Below, piece by piece: positions 1-8,385 of a stretch of 64,000 bases of DNA. The first letter of the stretch is position 1, and each line of letters starts with the position of its first letter. A model generated the notes under the pieces. The model did no database searches and had not been told where the DNA came from. It was given only the letters and a program-made list of their open reading frames with translations. The position numbers and the translations under genes were made by a program. Source of the DNA: Ktedonospora formicarum (GTDB lineage: Bacteria > Chloroflexota > Ktedonobacteria > Ktedonobacterales > Ktedonobacteraceae); contig NZ_BNJF01000002.1 of assembly GCF_016587355.1 (NCBI RefSeq), positions 62,001 through 126,000 of the forward strand, written 5' to 3'.

Positions 1-2
1 AG

Positions 3-350
3 GCGTTCAACATCAACAACGGGGACCTGTTCCGATGGAACGAGATGTGGCCGAAGATCGCGCGCTTTTTTGAGCTTGAGGTGGCGCCTCCGCTGCCAAT
101 GTCACTCGCTGTCGTCATGGCTGACAAGGAGCCACTCTGGAATGCCATGATCGAGAAGTATGGACTTGCTCCCCACCCCTACCGAGAGGTCGCGTCCTGG
201 GGTTTTGGCGATTTCGTCTTCTCCTGGGATTATGACATGTTCGCCGACGGTTCAAAAGCCCGTCACTTTGGCTTCCACGAGTATGTTGACACGGAAGCGA
301 TGTTTTTGAACATTTTTGAGGATTTTCGTCGCCGCAAGGTCATTCCCTAA
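3..350 (+). CDS. SDR (PRISE-like) oxidoreductase, C-terminal part
   Basis: The open frame enters from the left edge, so only about 115 C-terminal residues are visible. The stretch NINNGDLFRWNEMWPKIA followed by a short C-terminal region is typical of the substrate-binding end of PRISE-type SDRs (progesterone 5-beta-reductase/iridoid-synthase-like, NAD-dependent epimerase superfamily). The Rossmann domain and catalytic residues lie outside the window, so substrate and activity cannot be judged. An internal ATG at 45 would leave out the conserved NGDLFRW motif and is not the true start. Confidence 0.8.
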   Translation, partial: AFNINNGDLFRWNEMWPKIARFFELEVAPPLPMSLAVVMADKEPLWNAMIEKYGLAPHPYREVASWGFGDFVFSWDYDMFADGSKARHFGFHEYVDTEAMFLNIFEDFRRRKVIP

Positions 351-797
351 ACCGGTCATACGTAAGTCAGCCATGTTGTCCTCGAGGATCCAATGGAGGG
401 AGCGAAAATACCTGCCGATGACTCACAGCATCCATTGGTCGCTCCCTTTGATACTTCACTGGAGAAACCGGTAGAGCAGCTGCAAAGCAATGGGGCGCAG
501 GTAGGGGTGATCGCGTCTGATATGGAGATGATCCCTACCTATACTCGGTCAGCGCTCACACGTTTATAGCAGAACGACTGGCAAGTTGATCATCAGGGCG
601 ATCAATCACCACTGAGCTAGGGGGAATGTCTAGCCTTATGGGCTTCCATATTTTTTTGCGGGTATGATCATCACATATATATATTTCTTAGCAATGAGAG
701 CAACAATGCCGTTTCATGGACTTTTCCTCTTCTATGGATGAATCTCTACAAGGAGAAACATCATAAACGTGATAGTACCAAAGAATAGGAGAAAAAT
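351..797. other. Intergenic, no convincing gene
   Basis: A 58-codon frame (393-569, +) begins with ATG, but it has no clear ribosome binding site and no recognisable motif. I do not call it. AT-rich sequence at 650-720 and GGAG just before 798 are the only signals seen, and they probably serve the gene fragment that follows. Confidence 0.5.
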
Positions 798-1280
798 ATG
801 AACCGATCTCTTGAAGAAGTCCTGGAAAGCTATCCCCGAATTTCTCTGACGCGTTTGCCTACACCACTACAAGCATTACCTTTGCTGAGTACAAAGCTTG
901 GTCTGCATCTCTACATGAAACGGGACGACTTGACCGATCTTACGTTTGGAGGAGACAAGCCACGCAAATTAGAACACGAAGTGGCGCGTGCGCAGGAACA
1001 AGGCGCTGACACCCTAGTGACTTGTGGTAGCTCCCAAAGCAACCATGCGCGATTAACGATGGCGGCTGCTCGTAAGGTCGGCATGGATTGTGTCGTAATT
1101 CTGAGCCGTGATCAGTACCAGCTATTGCAGGGCAATCTCCTGACGGTCTACCTAATGGGAGCTCAAGTTCATCTCGTTGAGACATCCAATCACTGGGATC
1201 TGGAGTCACATGTTCAGAATGACAGGTCCACAGATTGCGCACCGGTCCGAGGTGTTCACTTGCCAACCCCATCATGGTGA
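798..1280 (+). pseudogene. D-cysteine desulfhydrase / ACC deaminase, truncated
   Basis: The first ~140 residues match the N-terminal domain of PLP enzymes of the D-cysteine desulfhydrase/ACC deaminase family. The pattern is LPTPLQALPLLS, then the PLP-lysine region GGDKPRKLE (K54), then CGSSQSNHAR, which contacts the cofactor phosphate and substrate. Family members are about 330 residues; here similarity fades near residue 140 and the frame ends at 160. The tail after SNHWDLE reads like unrelated sequence, so the gene was cut by a rearrangement. The active-site motif usually has N before the lysine (GGNK); here it is D. GGAG precedes the start by 6 bases. Probably non-functional. Confidence 0.75.
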
Positions 1281-1797
1281 GGTGCTTTTTCTCTTACAGA
1301 GAAATCAATTCCTATGTCAATTCCATGGCACCGTAGAGGCCATTCGTCGACTACTGCAAGGAGAATGACAGAGCCACAAGGTGCTTGCCCCACATGAACG
1401 TGCGCCACTCGCATCCTGCGAGCAGAGGAACGCATGGATGACAACATACCACCTTTTCTGAATCAGTCGGAGTTTGACGCTCTCTTTACCTGGCTCCAGG
1501 AGCAATGCAAAACGCGCTATACCCTCTCTGGTTTTCGTTACACGTACGCCAAGACATTTGAACATACCAGGCGCTGGCTTGAGGCCAACGCCTACCTTAC
1601 CCATCTGCTCTCACATCACACGTCAAAAACGAAAAAATATGCGGCAAACCTTGCCTCTTTTATCAATCTTAGGTCAACTCACCACTCTGCAAACGCTTGA
1701 TATGACCATCATTGACTTCATGGAGTCGCCACCACAAGCCATCGTCGCGTAGGGCACCCCAGCTATTCTCTCGTACTAAAGAAAATGGGCTCAGGAG
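1281..1797. other. Unassigned sequence between gene fragments
   Basis: Several short overlapping frames exist (for example 1434-1700, +, 88 codons) but none has a recognised family or a good ribosome binding site. Position between a truncated enzyme gene and transposon remnants suggests decayed mobile-element DNA. Confidence 0.4.
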
Positions 1798-2074
1798 ATG
1801 CGATCAAAGGCTATTTTAACGAGCGAGGAATTTTCTGCCTGGTATCAACGCAACAAGATAAGCCCAGAGGCAGTGGTCACCATCCAACGTATTCGCACCT
1901 CTCCTCCAGTTCGTCAAGTACGTGGAAGAGCCTCGAATCTAAGTTGGCGGTATCCGTCTGTGAAATGGGCTGCTCCATCCAGTTTGAAAGTCAGTTGGAG
2001 TTTATGGCGATCTACGCGATGGAGTGGGATGATGTTCTGGAATATTACGCCCAGCCAACACTACCCCTCGCTTA
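1798..2074 (+). pseudogene. TnsA-like N-terminal fragment of a Tn7-type transposase, frameshifted
   Basis: The first frame reads EEFSAWYQRNKISPE, then IQRIRTSPPVRQV and WRYPSVK. A shift near 1960 moves to the frame that reads MGCSIQFESQLEF and DVLEYYAQP. Joined, this gives the series R-I-R-x-S-P-P ... RYPS-K-MG-x-x-IQFES-x-x-E ... VLEYYxQP. I recognise that series from TnsA-endonuclease-like N-terminal regions of Tn7-type transposases in Ktedonobacteria. The frameshift and the lack of a catalytic continuation show a dead remnant. It is followed without a gap by TnpB sequence, so two element families are joined here. Confidence 0.6.
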
Positions 2075-2510
2075 GAACGCCTCACCAACAAGCGCGCACG
2101 CAAAATCAACCACTACTTGCATATCCAGAGCCATCGTGCCATCGAACATCTAGTTGAAGAAGAGATTGGGGTGCTCCTCATTGGGAAGAATATCAACTGG
2201 AAGCTAGAGGGCAACTTTGGCAAGCGTACCAACCAACAGTTTGTGCAAAACCCTTTCGCTCGCGTATCCCCACCTGCTCCGCTATAAAGCGGAGCAGGTG
2301 GGGATACGCGTCATCCTCCAAGAGAAAAACCACATGAGCAAATGCAGCTTTCTTGATCTTGAACCAATTGGCCATCATGAGCGCTATGTGGGCAAGCGGA
2401 TCAAACGTGGCTTGTCTTGCGCCAGCACTGGTAGGCGTTTCAATGCCGATGTGAATGGCAGCCTCAACATTATCCGAAAAGCAATCTCCAGTTCATTGAG
2501 CAAAGGATAA
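2072..2510 (+). pseudogene. TnpB (IS200/IS605 family) C-terminal remnant
   Basis: Two frames are needed. The upstream part (2072-2287) reads LTNKRARKINHYLHIQS and then LIGKNINWK and FGKRTNQQFVQ. The downstream part reads KAEQVGIRVILQE, SFLDLEPIGHHERY and ADVNGSLNIIRK. These are the RuvC-like core and zinc-finger region of IS605-type TnpB nucleases. The frame breaks exactly inside a perfect palindrome (2261-2310). The N-terminal half is absent, so the protein is inactive. No TnpA or clear left end was seen. Confidence 0.8.
2261..2310. repeat. Perfect 23-bp inverted repeat inside the tnpB remnant
   Basis: Arms 2261-2283 and 2288-2310 are exact reverse complements with a 4-base loop (ATAA). The right arm encodes the expected KAEQVGIRV of TnpB. 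The left arm replaces the expected coding sequence and carries the frame break. Confidence 0.9.
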
Positions 2511-2848
2511 ATGGCGTGGCAATCCCGTCTCGTGGGTGCTTCACTACCTTGCACCGTCAGACAAAAAGGAAATGCCATCTGTACTTCCCAGCCGCTCACC
2601 GCCGACAGAAACAACGACAGTGAACTGCTGTCCACCAAGGAGAACAATCCTTTCTGATGTCAGTGAAAGAGCACGAGAACTCTCCCGTCATTTGCGCATT
2701 TTATTCCCTGCTCCACCGTCGTATCTCGTCTCCATCTGAGAGAATTGGCCACGTTTGAGATGATCTATCCACCACAGCTCCCCTCCTCACTCAAAATGGC
2801 TCAATCAGCTAGATGGCAAACGAGATGACCAACGACACGAGGCGGACT
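2511..2848. other. Gap without recognised gene
   Basis: A 67-codon frame (2536-2739, +) has no recognisable family. The region is probably the non-coding right flank of the TnpB remnant. No terminal hairpin of an IS605 element could be identified with confidence. Confidence 0.4.
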
Positions 2849-3277
2849 TTACTTGGTGGCGAATGGTGATCGCAAGTGCTTGCCATTGACGATCACGACG
2901 ACGCCGAGCAGAAGCAACCCACAGATACCCTGTTCAATCTTCATCCACATTGGGAAGAGGCCAGGGAGTGCAATGATGACCACAATAGCTACGAACATGA
3001 TGGCGGATTCGAGCCGCAATCCGAGATACCCCATACGGGAGCCTCGGGCCATCCGGACGGTAAAGAAAGCTGTGAGCAGGGCGGATGCCAGAACTATGGT
3101 TCCACGAATCCAGACGGCTGGCGTTACGATGGCTGGGTTGTTGCGCAACAAAACGATGGCGACAAGGGTAAGCACACTAAGGCCGAGATAGAAGCCAACA
3201 AGCAGTTGGATGTTGCGCAGTGCCGTCTGGCTCTGCGGCTGATTCAGGCGTTCTTCAGCGATATTTCGGTTGGTCAT
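2849..3277 (-). CDS. Small four-helix membrane protein, unknown function
   Basis: A 142-residue protein. The start MTNRNIAEER at 3277 is chosen because AAAGGA lies 8 bases upstream; a longer reading frame to 3331 lacks such a site. After a ~25-residue hydrophilic N-terminus there are four hydrophobic segments, around residues 26-45, 54-75, 90-108 and 113-132, with a short basic loop (MARGSRMG) in the middle. No catalytic motif is visible. It is divergent from the two-component system at 3544, so both may share the 3.3-3.5 kb regulatory region. The family is not recognised. Confidence 0.65.
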   Translation of the reverse strand: MTNRNIAEERLNQPQSQTALRNIQLLVGFYLGLSVLTLVAIVLLRNNPAIVTPAVWIRGTIVLASALLTAFFTVRMARGSRMGYLGLRLESAIMFVAIVVIIALPGLFPMWMKIEQGICGLLLLGVVVIVNGKHLRSPFATK

Positions 3278-3426
3278 GAGATGATCCTTTCTTTTCAACA
3301 CCAGATGTTTCTCTGGATTCAGCCCTCTCATTCAAGGAGCTCGATGGACTGAGTGTAGCCGATATGAGCAGAACAGCGCCTGTCCCATCAGTCACGAATC
3401 ATGGGCCTATTTCTGGTGCCTCTCGG

Positions 3427-3507
3427 CTATGACCAGCGTCATAGGCCTGCTTGACTGACCTATGACTGGAGACACTGGTATCCCGCTCCCCAGTGCTATA
3501 TACTGGG
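3427..3507. promoter_or_regulatory. Operator-like repeats upstream of the two-component operon
   Basis: The heptamer CTATGAC occurs at 3427-3433, inverted at 3438-3444, and again as CCTATGAC at 3459-3466. A separate palindrome CCCAGT-N7-ACTGGG lies at 3489-3507, 37 bases before the kinase start. Both are dyad symmetries expected of a dimeric regulator such as the NarL-type protein encoded downstream. Autoregulation is inference. Confidence 0.4.
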
Positions 3508-3543
3508 AAGATAAACCGATCTTTCACGGATAGAGGGTATATC

Positions 3544-4746
3544 ATGCTTGGCAGGCAAGAACAAATCATCCAAACACCATCCAGGCTCTTAGGCTGGTTT
3601 AAACGCTGGGCCGCCACTTGCGTTGTTGGGGTTGGCTATCTCTTTGGTCTCTTTCTGGTGCAGCGTACCATGGTCAACTTGCTTCTGCTCACGGGAATCT
3701 ATGGGGCCTGGCTCGTGATCTCTCATGCCGCAAGGCGAAGCACACATTCCAACTGGACGCTTGCTCTGTTCTGCCTGGCCTGCGCTTCCCTTTTTATCCC
3801 TGTGCCGAGCACGAACGCCTACTGGCTCCCGATCCTGCCAACGACGACAGCCTGTGTGGTGTCAACAACCAGAAGGCAGTGGCTTGGCCCGCTGCTGGCG
3901 GTCGCGCTCTGGCTGGGTACCAGCCTGGCGTTCTGCCTCATCACCCGAAAGTTGGATATCGGCGGTCAGGTTATCCTCCTGATCTCGTTTGGCTCCACCT
4001 ATGGGTGTATGCTGACGATCCGCGAGTTGGCGCTGGCCCATGCGCAACTCCAGGAGTATAGCGCTCAGGTGGAAGACCTCTCGGCCATCCGCGAGCGCAA
4101 CCGGATTGCCCGCGAGATCCATGACACACTGGGCCATTCGTTGACTCTGCTGGCGATCCAACTGGAAACGGCCATTCAGCTCGAAGCGCGCGGAGATCAC
4201 CGGCTGCACGAAGAACTGCTGCAAGCCCGGCAGGTGGTAAAATCCTGCCTGATGGAAGTCCGCCACTCCGTCGAGGCGCTCCGACCAGATGAAACCTCTG
4301 CAGGCTCGTTACAAGAACGACTGCGGAGGCTAGTAGCAGATTTTGAAACCATCTGCCCCGAGACCAGGATCACGCTCGATCTGGAAGAAGCGATACATCC
4401 CCTGAGCCCAGAACTTTGCCACACGCTCTACCGCTCGGCCCAGGAGGCACTAACCAATATTCGCAAATATGCGCATGCCACCAAGGTGCTGCTGCGTCTC
4501 TCCACCAGCGGTGGGCCGGTGGAACAGGTGGAACTGGCAGTGCTGGACAACGGGCAAGGTGGTTCGCCGGAGCACGAATACTCGGCATCGGGCTTCGGCC
4601 TGCTGGGCATGCGCGAGCGCGTTGCGCTCCTGGATGGGACGCTTCGAGCCGGTCCCCAACCTCGAGGCGGCTGGCGCGTTGACGTGGTGCTCCCACTCAA
4701 GAAATCGGAACAAACCGAGAGTCGAGAAACCAAGGAGAAAGTCTAG
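3544..4746 (+). CDS. Sensor histidine kinase, NarL/DesK type (HisKA_3)
   Basis: A 400-residue membrane kinase. The start MLGRQEQI at 3544 has AGAGGG 7 bases upstream; an earlier ATG at 3493 lies inside a palindrome. About six hydrophobic segments (residues ~22-165) form the sensor. A short coiled stretch then leads to the HisKA_3 box REIHDTLGHSLT with the phospho-accepting His193. The ATPase domain shows EALTNIRKYAHA (N box), LDNGQGG (G1) and GFGLLGMRER (G2). No periplasmic domain of note is present, so the signal is probably sensed in or near the membrane. The response regulator gene begins 2 bases after the stop, so the two form one operon. Confidence 0.92.
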   Translation: MLGRQEQIIQTPSRLLGWFKRWAATCVVGVGYLFGLFLVQRTMVNLLLLTGIYGAWLVISHAARRSTHSNWTLALFCLACASLFIPVPSTNAYWLPILPTTTACVVSTTRRQWLGPLLAVALWLGTSLAFCLITRKLDIGGQVILLISFGSTYGCMLTIRELALAHAQLQEYSAQVEDLSAIRERNRIAREIHDTLGHSLTLLAIQLETAIQLEARGDHRLHEELLQARQVVKSCLMEVRHSVEALRPDETSAGSLQERLRRLVADFETICPETRITLDLEEAIHPLSPELCHTLYRSAQEALTNIRKYAHATKVLLRLSTSGGPVEQVELAVLDNGQGGSPEHEYSASGFGLLGMRERVALLDGTLRAGPQPRGGWRVDVVLPLKKSEQTESRETKEKV

Positions 4747-4748
4747 AC

Positions 4749-5444
4749 ATGGCGGAACAGATCCGTGTGCTAATTGTGGATGACCAGCGCCTATTGCGTG
4801 AGGGCTTTCGCAAACTGATTGAGATGGAGCCGAACCTGGAGGTAATCGGCATGGCTGGGGATGGCGAGGAAGCGTTGGCGGCGGTCGAACGCCTTCGTGC
4901 TGAGCGCCTGGCCCCTGATGTGGTACTGATGGATGTGCAGATGCCGCGCCTGGATGGCATTGCGGCAACACGTGCCTTCAAAGAGCGCTGGCCTCAGATC
5001 CGCATTATTATTCTGACTACCTTCGATGACCGAGAGTTGATCCAGGCGGGTCTGCAAGCGGGAGCACAGGGCTATCTGCTCAAAGACATTACTGCCGAGC
5101 AGCTCGTCACGACCATTCGAGTAATTGCACAGGGTCAGGTCCTTTTACATCCAGAGGTCGCACACAAAGTCATTGCCTCCTTCCCTTCTGCCCCCATCGA
5201 GTCTCCAGCACCCACTTCTGTCACCCCTCCATTCTCTAGTGAGAACGAGCTTTCCCGGTTGACCGAGCGAGAGCGAGAGATCCTGGCCTTGCTGGCTCAT
5301 GGGGCTTCCAACCGCGAGATCAGCGAGACCCTCTACATCGCTGGTGGCACCGTCAAAAATCATCTCAGCAACATCCTGAGCAAGCTGGGGGTGCGCGACC
5401 GGACGCTGGCCGCCCTCAAAGCCAGAGAACTTGGCCTGCTCTGA
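4749..5444 (+). CDS. NarL/FixJ-family response regulator
   Basis: A 231-residue two-domain regulator and partner of the kinase that ends 2 bases upstream. The receiver domain has the acidic pair D11-D12, the phosphorylation site D62 in VVLMDVQMP, T89 and the switch lysine in YLLKD. A linker rich in Pro and Ser (residues ~140-165) leads to a LuxR-type helix-turn-helix (LTEREREILALLAHGASNREISE ... GTVKNHLSNILSKL). All residues expected for phosphorylation-dependent DNA binding are present. Targets are unknown; the CTATGAC repeats upstream of the kinase gene are candidates. Confidence 0.93.
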   Translation: MAEQIRVLIVDDQRLLREGFRKLIEMEPNLEVIGMAGDGEEALAAVERLRAERLAPDVVLMDVQMPRLDGIAATRAFKERWPQIRIIILTTFDDRELIQAGLQAGAQGYLLKDITAEQLVTTIRVIAQGQVLLHPEVAHKVIASFPSAPIESPAPTSVTPPFSSENELSRLTEREREILALLAHGASNREISETLYIAGGTVKNHLSNILSKLGVRDRTLAALKARELGLL

Positions 5445-5683
5445 ATGCTCCCTGCGCTCAAGCAGCGGGGGCTGAATCTCTGAAATTTTGGGCTGGCGCG
5501 CTCTGGCTCGAGTCAGAACCAAGCTGTTGAGCTGCGGATGATAAGTAGCAAAACCGTTGGTTTAATGAGAGAGAAAGAGTACTCCCCACTCCTATCAATA
5601 AAAGACAGGAGTTTGGAGCACTCTGGTGAAGGAATCTCCTAGTAAGCATTGGACTCAGTTTTGAGATGTTCGTGATGAACAGG

Positions 5684-5983
5684 TTAGAAGAGTCGGTATG
5701 ACCCCCTCACCGTCAGCTGTTCGGTGGTTGGCGGCTCAGCCAATGATGTCTTGAGGGCCTCCTGGAATGCGTGGAACTCTGGGAAAGTAGGCAGCGGATT
5801 GCTTACCCCCTCATCAATTTCTAGGAACACCAGATAAGTCACTTCATCGGCGAGTCGGCAGGACGCGTAACGAATGCCCTCGGGCTGTGCTTTCTCAAGT
5901 GCTCCAAAGAGGTGCTTGATGCCAGCTTCGATTTCTGATACCTGTGTTGGCTTCACTTTTGCGCGGATCATGAGGACGTTCAT
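5684..5983 (-). CDS. Small ABM-like dimeric alpha/beta protein
   Basis: A 99-residue protein starting MNVLMIRAKVKPTQVSEIEAGIKHLFGALE. A beta strand, a long helix and a return strand (EVTYLVFLEID) fit the antibiotic-biosynthesis-monooxygenase-like ferredoxin fold found in many small soil-bacterial oxidoreductase neighbours. GAAAGG lies 9-10 bases before the ATG. It lies downstream of the DoxX gene and CMD remnant on the same strand and may have been the last gene of that operon. Reaction and substrate are unknown. Confidence 0.65.
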   Translation of the reverse strand: MNVLMIRAKVKPTQVSEIEAGIKHLFGALEKAQPEGIRYASCRLADEVTYLVFLEIDEGVSNPLPTFPEFHAFQEALKTSLAEPPTTEQLTVRGSYRLF

Positions 5984-6029
5984 GTTTTTTTTCCTTTCAC
6001 TTTTGCATTATGTTCTCTTGAATTGTTTG

Positions 6030-6060
6030 CTTAATCCCGGTTATCACTACCGGGATTAAG
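6030..6060 (-). terminator. Hairpin at the end of the CMD remnant
   Basis: CTTAATCCCGG (6030-6040) and CCGGGATTAAG (6050-6060) form an 11-bp stem with a 9-base loop. It contains the last codons of the CMD remnant and lies just before the ABM-like gene. No T-tract is seen, so it may act as an attenuator or processing site. Confidence 0.5.
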
Positions 6061-6297
6061 GCCATTTAGCTCCAGGGTCGCGCCCGCCTGTTCCTTAGTG
6101 ATCGCATTGAGGCGGATGAACAGGTTCGTGGGAGCGATCATGAGGAGAGTGACGGGCAGCCCTTTCTCCTCAAATTTCTTGGCAGCCTCGTTCCAGATCG
6201 CATCAGAGACTGCGTCGGGCCTGTCGGCGAGCAGGGTGGCGACCTCGGCAAGCACGAGGGCCGCGCGCTCGGCGCCAGTGAAGTGTGGCGTCTCCCT
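6031..6297 (-). pseudogene. Carboxymuconolactone decarboxylase-like fragment, N-terminus lost
   Basis: Immediately after the DoxX stop codon, in the same frame, sequence reads RETPHFTGAERAALVLAEVATLLADRPDAVSDAIW..., ending NLFIRLNAITKEQ. This is the C-terminal half of an AhpD/CMD-family protein (usual length ~150-180). The N-terminal half, which holds the CxxC region in redox-active members, is missing and there is no start codon at the junction. A deletion that joined the DoxX gene end to the middle of a CMD gene explains the arrangement. An ATG at 6255 could allow a 74-residue remnant, but function is unlikely. Confidence 0.7.
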
Positions 6298-6741
6298 CTA
6301 GGCCGCCACGGGGAAGAGGGCTCCCAAGGTCCGGCTTTGTGGTCGAAGCGCCCACGAAACAAGCGCGAGTATGACAAAAACGAGAGGCATGATGACCATG
6401 CTTGTGTCTTCGCCACTGTATGCGTTGGATGCTGCCGCCCCTGTCATGACAATGATTTCGCCTGCATAGGCCCATTCCTTGAGTCGAGGAAAACGTGGCA
6501 CCAGCAAGGTGATGACAGCAAGTAGCTTCCACACGCCGATAATCGTGAGCAAGTAGAGCGGATAGCCAAGGCGTGTGATAACATCGGCCACTGGCTCCCC
6601 TGCCACCAGCATTGTTCCCCCATGCACCAGGTCCGAGAGACCACCGGCGAGCAGTTCGAGCGTAATGATGACGGTCGTCGCCCAATAGACGATCACTTTC
6701 GCTTTCATCATCATGCCCTCTTGTACCTGAAACGTTGACAT
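6298..6741 (-). CDS. DoxX-family membrane protein
   Basis: A 147-residue protein with four hydrophobic helices (starting VIVYWATTVIITLELLAGGLSDL, then YPLYLLTIIGVWKLLAVITLL). GVWKLLA and the charged RFPRLKEWAYAG loop are typical of DoxX-like proteins, which often accompany SDR and redox enzymes. Start MSTFQVQEG at 6741 is chosen because AAAGGAAAGAG lies just upstream; ATGs 9-11 codons inside are possible. The stop codon abuts the CMD remnant, so its 3' flank was rearranged although the domain itself looks complete. Confidence 0.8.
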   Translation of the reverse strand: MSTFQVQEGMMMKAKVIVYWATTVIITLELLAGGLSDLVHGGTMLVAGEPVADVITRLGYPLYLLTIIGVWKLLAVITLLVPRFPRLKEWAYAGEIIVMTGAAASNAYSGEDTSMVIMPLVFVILALVSWALRPQSRTLGALFPVAA

Positions 6742-6834
6742 TTTTCTCTTTCCTTTCTCATTCATCAAAAAACCTGCCAAGCATTGCTTTATCTTCACCC
6801 TATCGCTCGTATCCTGCAGATTTATCTTTCAAGC

Positions 6835-8208
6835 TTATGCTTTTGCCTTCGGCTTGATATTCTGGTTCATGCTGAAAAGATTGCCTGGGTCATACGCTGC
6901 CTTGACGTTTGCCAAGCGCGTATAGGTCTCACCTGGGTAGGCAGCAGAGACAGAGGCTTCGCTGGCATCACTCAAGAAATTGATAAATGCCCCTTGAGTC
7001 AAGGGGTTGAGCGGACCCCAGGCTGCCTGTCTGATCTGATTGGCCTGCTCTTCAGTAGCATTAGCCGGGCCAAACGCGGGGACGATGATTAGCGCTTCGC
7101 TCTCGCGGTGAGCAAATGCTGTCGCCTGAGGACTGACCCGCGCCATTGCTCCACCAAGACTGCGAATCTGGGCAATGGGTTTGCCCGGTTTGCCATAATT
7201 ATTGGCAAGGACCGCGATGGCTTCCTGGCTCAATTTCTTGAGAAACCCATTATGCCCAACTGTCTTAAGTGATGGAGGAGGAGATATAGCGTCCTCCAGC
7301 ATCGCGTCATAGGGCTTTTTCTGAATATCCTGTGTTTGTACCAACCCCAAGTGTAGCAATGGTTCGATAGCCACATGCGCTGCAGTCTCATCGTCTCCTG
7401 CGTAACAGAACAACACAGAAACACGAGGAGGAACCTGGGGACCAAAGCCCGAGAAGAGCACGACGGTCGAATTGAGCTCCTCTGGCGCTTCACTCATGAC
7501 AGTTGCCCAGCCCGTCAGTACGCTTGCTGCCTCGGCCGCATCATAGTTCACTGAACCACCAATAACCGCTTTACAGGGGTGAGCAGAGAAGTCAAAGGAG
7601 GTAACAACCCCAAAATTGCCACCGCCACCCCGAATGGCCCAGAAGAGATCGGGATGCTCTTGCGCACTGACGCGCAAGATATGGCCATCCGCTGTGATGA
7701 GTTCGGCTGCGTGCAGACTATCGATGGTGAGGCCGTAGGTGCGTACCATCCAACCGACCCCTCCACCGAGGGTCAGGCCGCCCACTCCAACCTGATTTGT
7801 ATCGCCCGACGATATGGCAAGGCCGTACGCCGCCAGCGCTTTCGCAGCCTCACCCCAGCGAGCACCAGCTCCAAGGCGGACAAGGCGGCGTTCTCGATCA
7901 AGCAGCTCCACCTGATTGAAGGCAGCCAGATCGAGGACCAGTCCTCCAGTATTGGTCGCCTGCCCGCTTAATCCGTGCCCACCGCTACGTACTGACAGTG
8001 GAAGGTGCTGCTCACGCGCAAAAAGCAGGGATTCCATGATATCTTGGTGGGTTTGAGCACGTACAATTGCTGCCGGGCTTCCTACTTGATTGAAGACGTT
8101 GCGCAGTTTCTCATAGGTATCGCTACCAGGCACAATCGCTTTTCCTGCGACGCGTTTATTGAATTCAGTCAAAACATGGACATTCAACAATAGAATAACC
8201 TTTCTCAT
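6835..8208 (-). CDS. FAD-linked oxidase (BBE-like)
   Basis: About 457 residues, usual for the family. The PCMH-type FAD domain includes LPLSVRSGGHGLSGQ, where H78 is the residue that covalently holds FAD through its 8-alpha position in berberine-bridge-type oxidases. GVGGLTLGGGVGWMVR and FWAIRGGGGNFGVVTSF follow. The C-terminal BBE segment AAYDPGNLFSMNQNI is complete. No signal peptide is obvious. The start is uncertain: ATG at 8208 has no good ribosome site, whereas AGAAAGG lies inside the frame 9 bases before a TTG (codon 7). Substrate may be a sugar or an aromatic; the sequence does not decide. Confidence 0.88.
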   Translation of the reverse strand: MRKVILLLNVHVLTEFNKRVAGKAIVPGSDTYEKLRNVFNQVGSPAAIVRAQTHQDIMESLLFAREQHLPLSVRSGGHGLSGQATNTGGLVLDLAAFNQVELLDRERRLVRLGAGARWGEAAKALAAYGLAISSGDTNQVGVGGLTLGGGVGWMVRTYGLTIDSLHAAELITADGHILRVSAQEHPDLFWAIRGGGGNFGVVTSFDFSAHPCKAVIGGSVNYDAAEAASVLTGWATVMSEAPEELNSTVVLFSGFGPQVPPRVSVLFCYAGDDETAAHVAIEPLLHLGLVQTQDIQKKPYDAMLEDAISPPPSLKTVGHNGFLKKLSQEAIAVLANNYGKPGKPIAQIRSLGGAMARVSPQATAFAHRESEALIIVPAFGPANATEEQANQIRQAAWGPLNPLTQGAFINFLSDASEASVSAAYPGETYTRLANVKAAYDPGNLFSMNQNIKPKAKA

Positions 8209-8233
8209 GGTACGTTCGTAGCGCTACATTCAT

Positions 8234-8249
8234 ACGATCGTCCGGTCGT
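8234..8249. promoter_or_regulatory. Imperfect palindrome upstream of the FAD oxidase
   Basis: ACGATCGTCCGGTCGT is a 16-bp imperfect dyad (6 of 8 positions per half-site) 26 bases before the oxidase start. TetR-family operators often look like this. No local TetR gene is adjacent, so the assignment is speculative. Confidence 0.25.
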
Positions 8250-8385
8250 CATGTCGCCGGTACTGTTATTTTTCTCATGTTCGGCCAGTCACCTGCTCCA
8301 CTGGCTGCATTTCGCTCTTCACTTCATTGACGGAACGCGGCCCATGAATGTGACAGGCAAATTCGTTTATCCTCCTTCCGTCACC

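Noticed and set aside
5588..5612. ACTCCT-AGGAGT stem after the first response regulator
   Set aside because: Only 6 bp with a 13-base loop and no T-run; too weak to call a terminator.
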